From Lutispora saccharofermentans (lineage in GTDB: Bacteria; Bacillota; Clostridia; Lutisporales; Lutisporaceae), in the NCBI RefSeq assembly GCF_024363565.1, contig NZ_JAJEKE010000015.1, positions 43,551 through 107,550 of the forward strand: DNA of 64,000 nucleotides, read 5' to 3'. The notes under the pieces are model-generated. The model saw nothing but the letters and a program-made list of their open reading frames with translations. It had not been told where the DNA came from and did not search any database. Shown here in pieces: positions 60,075-64,000 of this stretch (position 1 is its first letter; the number at the start of each line of letters is the position of its first letter). Made by a program: the position numbers and the translations under genes.

Positions 60075-61130
60075 TTATTCGTCAAACAAGGAAGCAAATA
60101 GCATTTCAAATGAAAGACGCTCACCTGATTTTCCCGTCTTTATATCTTTTTCACATGTCAAACACCTTTCCAAAGCTTTCTCCAAGCCCGTGTAGTTCAT
60201 TTTATCAGTGTGCTTCACATACAGCTTAACGGTGTACTCATGTATTTTGGTCTTTTCGGATATACTTTTTGCATCCAATCCGCGACTTCTTAGCTCCTTT
60301 ATCCTGATCAGATTTTTTATACCTTTTGATATCATAGCAAGAATACTGAAGGATGATTCTCCGCACAGAAGCATATCATTATATATTTTCAAGCTTTTTG
60401 AGATATTCTTCTCCCAGCAAGCATCGATCAGCTTAAAAATATCATTCTCCAAGCTCTTGGGAAATAGTTTTTCTAAATGCTCTTTGGTGACAGCTTTATC
60501 TTGACCGATATAAGCCAGAGCCTTGTTTATTTCATTTTGAACATGATATAGGTTCATATCGCTGTTCTTGTCCAAATAGCCTGTATTAGCAGCAAAATAC
60601 TCCAAGTCCATAGGCTTAATTTCTTTTCCAGCTCTTGTAAAATGCCCCTTAATCCATTGTACTAAATCGCTTTTGCTGATTTTGCCGAATTCATAGATTT
60701 TCCCAATTTTATTTATATCCTTATATAGCTTTTTCCTTCTGTCTGCCTCAGCATAGTTTACAAATACAAGACATGCTGTATCCGGCAATTCGGATATAAA
60801 ACCAAAGCCGCCTGCTTTATCTGATTCCTTTGATCCTTCAGCTCCTTCTTCAGAAGTTTTTTTTGATTTCGAAACAAGCCCTGCAAAGTCCTTTACTATT
60901 ATAAGTCTTTTATCACCGCCGAAGGGCATAGTGCTGCATGCATTTATAAGCGCCGATAAGTCAAAGTTATCCTCTTCAAAAATAGTAAGGTTTATTTCCG
61001 GAAAATCTTTTATTAAATAAGCTGTCATCTCTTCAACTGCTTTATCTAAAAGATATGTCTCACTGCCGTGCAGCAAGTAAATATTGCCTACATCTCCCGA
61101 TTTAAGACTGTTGATAAAAAATCTGTACAT
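60075..61130 (-). CDS. holA: DNA polymerase III delta subunit
   Basis: 351 residues; opens the beta clamp within the clamp loader. It begins FINSLKSGDVGNIYLLHGSE and has TYLLDKAVEEMTAYL and the AAA+-like folds; the C-terminal part has HEYTVKLYVKHTDKMNYTGL. It lies convergent to rpsT and downstream of comEC, the standard Firmicutes order comEC-holA-rpsT. Confidence 0.93.
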   Translation of the reverse strand: MYRFFINSLKSGDVGNIYLLHGSETYLLDKAVEEMTAYLIKDFPEINLTIFEEDNFDLSALINACSTMPFGGDKRLIIVKDFAGLVSKSKKTSEEGAEGSKESDKAGGFGFISELPDTACLVFVNYAEADRRKKLYKDINKIGKIYEFGKISKSDLVQWIKGHFTRAGKEIKPMDLEYFAANTGYLDKNSDMNLYHVQNEINKALAYIGQDKAVTKEHLEKLFPKSLENDIFKLIDACWEKNISKSLKIYNDMLLCGESSFSILAMISKGIKNLIRIKELRSRGLDAKSISEKTKIHEYTVKLYVKHTDKMNYTGLEKALERCLTCEKDIKTGKSGERLSFEMLFASLFDE

Positions 61131-61531
61131 TTTATCCCTCCTGCCTTATATGTATATTATCGTCTTGATTCCACTAAATTCATTTAGCAGTTTGTGAATC
61201 TCTGTTGTGCTGTCTGATAACGATTGCGAAAGCTCCGGGACTAAGACTTTGTAAGCTTGCATAGGGTTGCGTCAAAACTCGCTTTGGCTCAAACAGTTGA
61301 CGCAACTATTCCTATACTTCGCTAACAAACTCTAAGCCCCTTCACATTGAACGAGACTTCATTCAGTGGGGTTCCAACTCCACTGAATGTTAGTCGAGTC
61401 CATACTGGACTTAGCCGCCCTTAGGCACACGCCGCCTATAGCGGTGTGGGTCTTAGGGCGAATTAGTTCAGTGCTGCACTCTTTTATCAGTTAGCACAAC
61501 AAATGCGCCAATGAGCTATTGCAGTAAAATC
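61131..61531. other. structured intergenic region between holA and comEC
   Basis: No gene. It contains the 300-nt inverted-repeat element described at 61204-61504, with several internal hairpins. The flanks, 61131-61203 and 61505-61531, hold nothing recognisable. Confidence 0.7.
61204..61504. repeat. MITE-like element with imperfect terminal inverted repeats and internal hairpins
   Basis: Ends GTTGTGCTGTCTGATAA (61204-61220) and the complement of GTTGTGCTAACTGATAA (61484-61500), 15 of 17 matching. Inside are GTTGCGTCAA/TTGACGCAAC (61266-61275 with 61297-61306), ATTCAGTGGGG/CCACTGAAT (61361-61388) and a long imperfect hairpin at 61415-61460 (CGCCCTTAG/CTTAGGGCG). There is no reading frame of note, so transposition would need an enzyme in trans. 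Confidence 0.7.
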
Positions 61532-63862
61532 TTATCTTACACTATCTATTTTTAGCTTTAATCCATCGGATATTATTTTGATCGCCCCGTTATTATCCGT
61601 TCTGTATATCTTTGATCCGACTTCCTCAATATTCTCCATGGCTTCGTGGGAAGGATGGCCGTAAGTGTTTTGTCCCACCGATATCAGAGAAATCTTGGGA
61701 GAGACTTTTTCAATAAACTCTTTTGAAGAAGAAGTGGAGCTGCCATGATGGGGTACCTTTAGCACTACAGAATTTATGCTCTTATCCGCCAATGCCATCT
61801 CAGCTTCCTCTTGAATATCACCTGTAAACAGCATGGTAAAATTCCTATAGTTCAATCTGAAAACGATTGAGTTGTTGTTTTCATCCGATGAAGTTCCCAC
61901 CATAATATTTCGTTGTGGCGATAAAATATTTATGAATACATCAGCCTCCAATATCAGTTTATCATTTTCATTGACATAAAACAGCTTTGAACCTTTTCTT
62001 TTCGAAATATCTATAAAGCTGCGAAGGCTTTCATTGTCAAAGCTCACTTTGGGCAGCACCACATTCCTCACTTTAAACTCAGAAGCAACTTTGATGAGCC
62101 CTTCCAAATGATCTTCATGGCAATGGGATAATATAACCGTATCCAGCCCCCATACTCCGAGCTTCCGCAAGGCAGGCACCGTTATCTTGGAGCCTATGTC
62201 GTAGTAGTAGCTTCCCTTGGCCGCGGAACCTCCCCCATCCACCAGAATGTTTTTACCCTTAGGAGTAGTTATCAATATTGCATCTCCCTGTCCCACATCT
62301 AATAATACTACTCTCATATCTTTATTTGTAATATATTTTATGCAAAGAAGAGTGATGAGAAAAATTGCGGCCACATAAATATGAAATTTCCACTTCCATA
62401 AATGATAGCCTATCCCATTGTCCCTATTGATGATAAACATAATCGATAAGTAGTATATGCCATAAACATATATAGGCAAAGCAGAAACAGAAAATCCGGC
62501 AAAAATCATATCTGCACTCATATTTACTATTTTCAATAAAAATGATATCAAATAATAATCCGAAGCTAATACATAGATAGAAAGTGTCGGAAAAAACATG
62601 CCTATTGCTACACCTGCAAAACCTATTGCCAATATTGCAAAGGTCAATGGTACAGCTATTATATTTATAAAAACATTAACCGCGGAAAAGTATTGGAAAT
62701 TATGGATCAATATAGGGCTTATCCCGATCTGGACAGCCACAGACAAAGAAACGGATTTGATGATTGGTGCCGGTATGTGGATATTTTTTATTTTTTTATA
62801 TATAGGATTATATAAAAAAACTATTGAGTAAATACAGCCGTATGAAATTATAAAACCTAAATTATGAATAAGCATTGGGTTCAAAATAAGCATTATAATT
62901 GCGGCAAATGACACAGAGGACAACAAATCATATTCCTTATTCATATTTTTGCCCGCAATAATAACCAGCATCATTATTAAAGCCCTGACTGCCGGCGGCG
63001 GCGCACCTATAAGCATGACATAATATATGATCAGGAATCCGCTTAAAAACCCTTTGACTTTTTTGTCTAATCTTAATATATCAAACAATTTATTAAGCAT
63101 AAGGGCAATAAAGGATACATGCAGCCCCGAAACGGAGAGCAAGTGAGACAGACCTGTTTTTTGAAAATTGATCATGTCCCTTTCATCGATCCATTGCTTA
63201 TCACCCAGGATTACTGCATTAAGAAAAGCTGCTTCTTCCCTGGGCATAGATGAATTTATTATGTGTGCGATCCTATTTCTAAGGCCATATAAAAAAATCA
63301 CTTTATAATTGTTTTCTGATCTATTTATAAGCTTGTTATCTTTTGATAAAAATTGATTGTATATCCCCATGCTCCTGTTGTATAAACCATAGTCCTGATC
63401 TCCAAAGTTTCTCCTGCTTATAAAACCAACTGCTTGTCCTCTTGCGCTTACCACATCTCCTGCTTTATAAATGGCCTTGCCATAACTCTTAAACAGTATT
63501 CTTTCTTTATAGTTATATATTTTTTTATCATCTGATACGGCTCTTGTTTCTGCGTTATAAACAATTCCGCCGCTTTTTTCAATTCCGTTATCTAAAATAA
63601 GAGCTTCTATCTCTATGGTTTTATCTCTAAACCTGACCAGCTTGCTTTCTAAAGAAGCAAACCAGACATATTCTCCCATGCCGATAAATAAAATCAAAAC
63701 ACAGAAAACAGCCAGCTTTGCTTCGCTTTTTCTATATATAAACAGTAAAATCAAAGCAAAAAAAAGGCTGATTAAAACAACTAGCATTGCAGGATTTATT
63801 ATATAAGATAGTGATATGCCCAGAAATAAAGAGAAGGCAATATAAAACAATACATTATCCAT
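61532..63862 (-). CDS. comEC: DNA internalisation competence protein ComEC/Rec2
   Basis: 776 residues from the ATG after GAGGAGTAATAAATCT; an ATG six codons upstream is possible. The N-terminus has two membrane helices, an OB-type domain at about 60-160, then the competence domain with many helices (SHLLSVSGLHVSFIALMLNK, GAPPPAVRALIMMLVIIAGK). The C-terminal metallo-beta-lactamase domain has LLDVGQGDAILIT and ILSHCHEDHLEGL. It forms the DNA uptake channel. Competence is rarely shown in Clostridia, but the gene is intact. It lies upstream of holA. Confidence 0.94.
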   Translation of the reverse strand: MDNVLFYIAFSLFLGISLSYIINPAMLVVLISLFFALILLFIYRKSEAKLAVFCVLILFIGMGEYVWFASLESKLVRFRDKTIEIEALILDNGIEKSGGIVYNAETRAVSDDKKIYNYKERILFKSYGKAIYKAGDVVSARGQAVGFISRRNFGDQDYGLYNRSMGIYNQFLSKDNKLINRSENNYKVIFLYGLRNRIAHIINSSMPREEAAFLNAVILGDKQWIDERDMINFQKTGLSHLLSVSGLHVSFIALMLNKLFDILRLDKKVKGFLSGFLIIYYVMLIGAPPPAVRALIMMLVIIAGKNMNKEYDLLSSVSFAAIIMLILNPMLIHNLGFIISYGCIYSIVFLYNPIYKKIKNIHIPAPIIKSVSLSVAVQIGISPILIHNFQYFSAVNVFINIIAVPLTFAILAIGFAGVAIGMFFPTLSIYVLASDYYLISFLLKIVNMSADMIFAGFSVSALPIYVYGIYYLSIMFIINRDNGIGYHLWKWKFHIYVAAIFLITLLCIKYITNKDMRVVLLDVGQGDAILITTPKGKNILVDGGGSAAKGSYYYDIGSKITVPALRKLGVWGLDTVILSHCHEDHLEGLIKVASEFKVRNVVLPKVSFDNESLRSFIDISKRKGSKLFYVNENDKLILEADVFINILSPQRNIMVGTSSDENNNSIVFRLNYRNFTMLFTGDIQEEAEMALADKSINSVVLKVPHHGSSTSSSKEFIEKVSPKISLISVGQNTYGHPSHEAMENIEEVGSKIYRTDNNGAIKIISDGLKLKIDSVR

Positions 63863-63891
63863 AGATTTATTACTCCTCATTTAATCTATTG

Positions 63892-63924
63892 CGTTGCTAC
63901 AGTATTATACAGATCTACGCAACG
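63892..63924 (-). promoter_or_regulatory. possible comEC promoter within a dyad
   Basis: TATAAT on the minus strand (63909-63904) lies between CGTTGC and GCAACG arms (63892-63897, 63919-63924). The -35 is weak. The dyad might be an operator. Confidence 0.35.
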
Positions 63925-63974
63925 AATCGATTTGGGTAATAGTATCAATATGGAAATTATAGCATAAAAAAAAT

Positions 63975-63995
63975 AAAACTGCCAAAGGCAGTTTT
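63975..63995 (-). terminator. terminator of a gene beyond the right edge
   Basis: AAAACTGCC / GGCAGTTTT hairpin with a 3-nt loop, followed by ATTTTTTTTATG on the minus strand. It would end a minus-strand gene outside the window. Confidence 0.85.
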
Positions 63996-64000
63996 ACATG

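Noticed and set aside
61131..61531. 6S RNA or another known structured RNA in the holA-comEC gap
   Set aside because: The hairpins are separate, no long closing stem with a central bubble is seen, and the ends look like inverted repeats of a mobile element.

Overview
The window is a low-GC, AT-rich chromosome segment from a spore-forming anaerobe of the class Clostridia. The evidence is gene content and order. Sporulation and germination genes (yqfC, yqfD, spoIIP, gpr) occur with an [FeFe]-hydrogenase-like sensor operon, thiolase and pyruvate phosphate dikinase, and the blocks trmK-nif3, dnaG-rpoD, era-cdd-ybeY-pgpH-phoH and hrcA-grpE-dnaK-dnaJ-prmA-rsmE-mtaB are kept in the Firmicutes order. 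Almost every gene is on the minus strand. TTG and GTG starts preceded by strong Shine-Dalgarno sequences are common, so many starts below differ from the longest reading frame.

Layout. 1-3.5 kb: cell-surface genes (a partial S-layer-homology protein, an unknown gene, and a YcdB-repeat/SLH protein on the plus strand). 3.57-3.93 kb: RNase P RNA. 3.98-11.5 kb: zinc-ribbon protein, nif3, trmK, two tRNAs, rpoD, dnaG, a YaiI-type protein and a dGTPase-like gene. 11.6-14.7 kb: thiolase, and a chemoreceptor gene split by one in-frame TAA. 15-22.6 kb: an accessory block of small, same-direction one- to three-gene units (AraC/GyrI regulator, two HTH plus membrane-protein pairs, a GC-richer PadR-flavoprotein operon, a three-gene operon of unknown function, a PNPOx-fold protein, and a guanidinium exporter under a guanidine-I riboswitch). 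A short dispersed repeat sits at the 3' side of several of these units. 22.7-26.9 kb: ccpN, the PPDK regulatory protein and ppdK, with candidate CcpN operators at their promoter. 27-30.3 kb: glyQ-glyS under a glycine T-box.

30.3-41.2 kb: a long co-directional block of housekeeping and sporulation genes (DUF4342, recO, era, cdd, a DUF3048 lipoprotein, ybeY, pgpH, phoH, yqfD, yqfC, then floA-nfeD). 41.3-44.4 kb: a probable hydrogen- or redox-sensing operon made of a thioredoxin-like [2Fe-2S] protein, a group-C [FeFe]-hydrogenase-like protein with a PAS domain, and a SpoIIE-type phosphatase. 44.7-58.5 kb: yqeY, rpsU, hinT, mtaB, rsmE, prmA, the dnaJ-dnaK-grpE-hrcA heat-shock operon with its CIRCE operator, hemW, lepA and spoIIP. 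58.6-63.9 kb: gpr, rpsT (one of two genes read on the plus strand), holA and comEC. Two inverted-repeat elements that look like MITEs flank the rpsT-holA region.

No CRISPR array, intact insertion sequence, phage or rRNA gene was seen. The parts most worth a second look are the cassette-like accessory block and its boundary repeat, the interrupted chemoreceptor with a flavinylation-like motif, the structured element at 61.2-61.5 kb, and the hydrogenase-phosphatase sensor operon.
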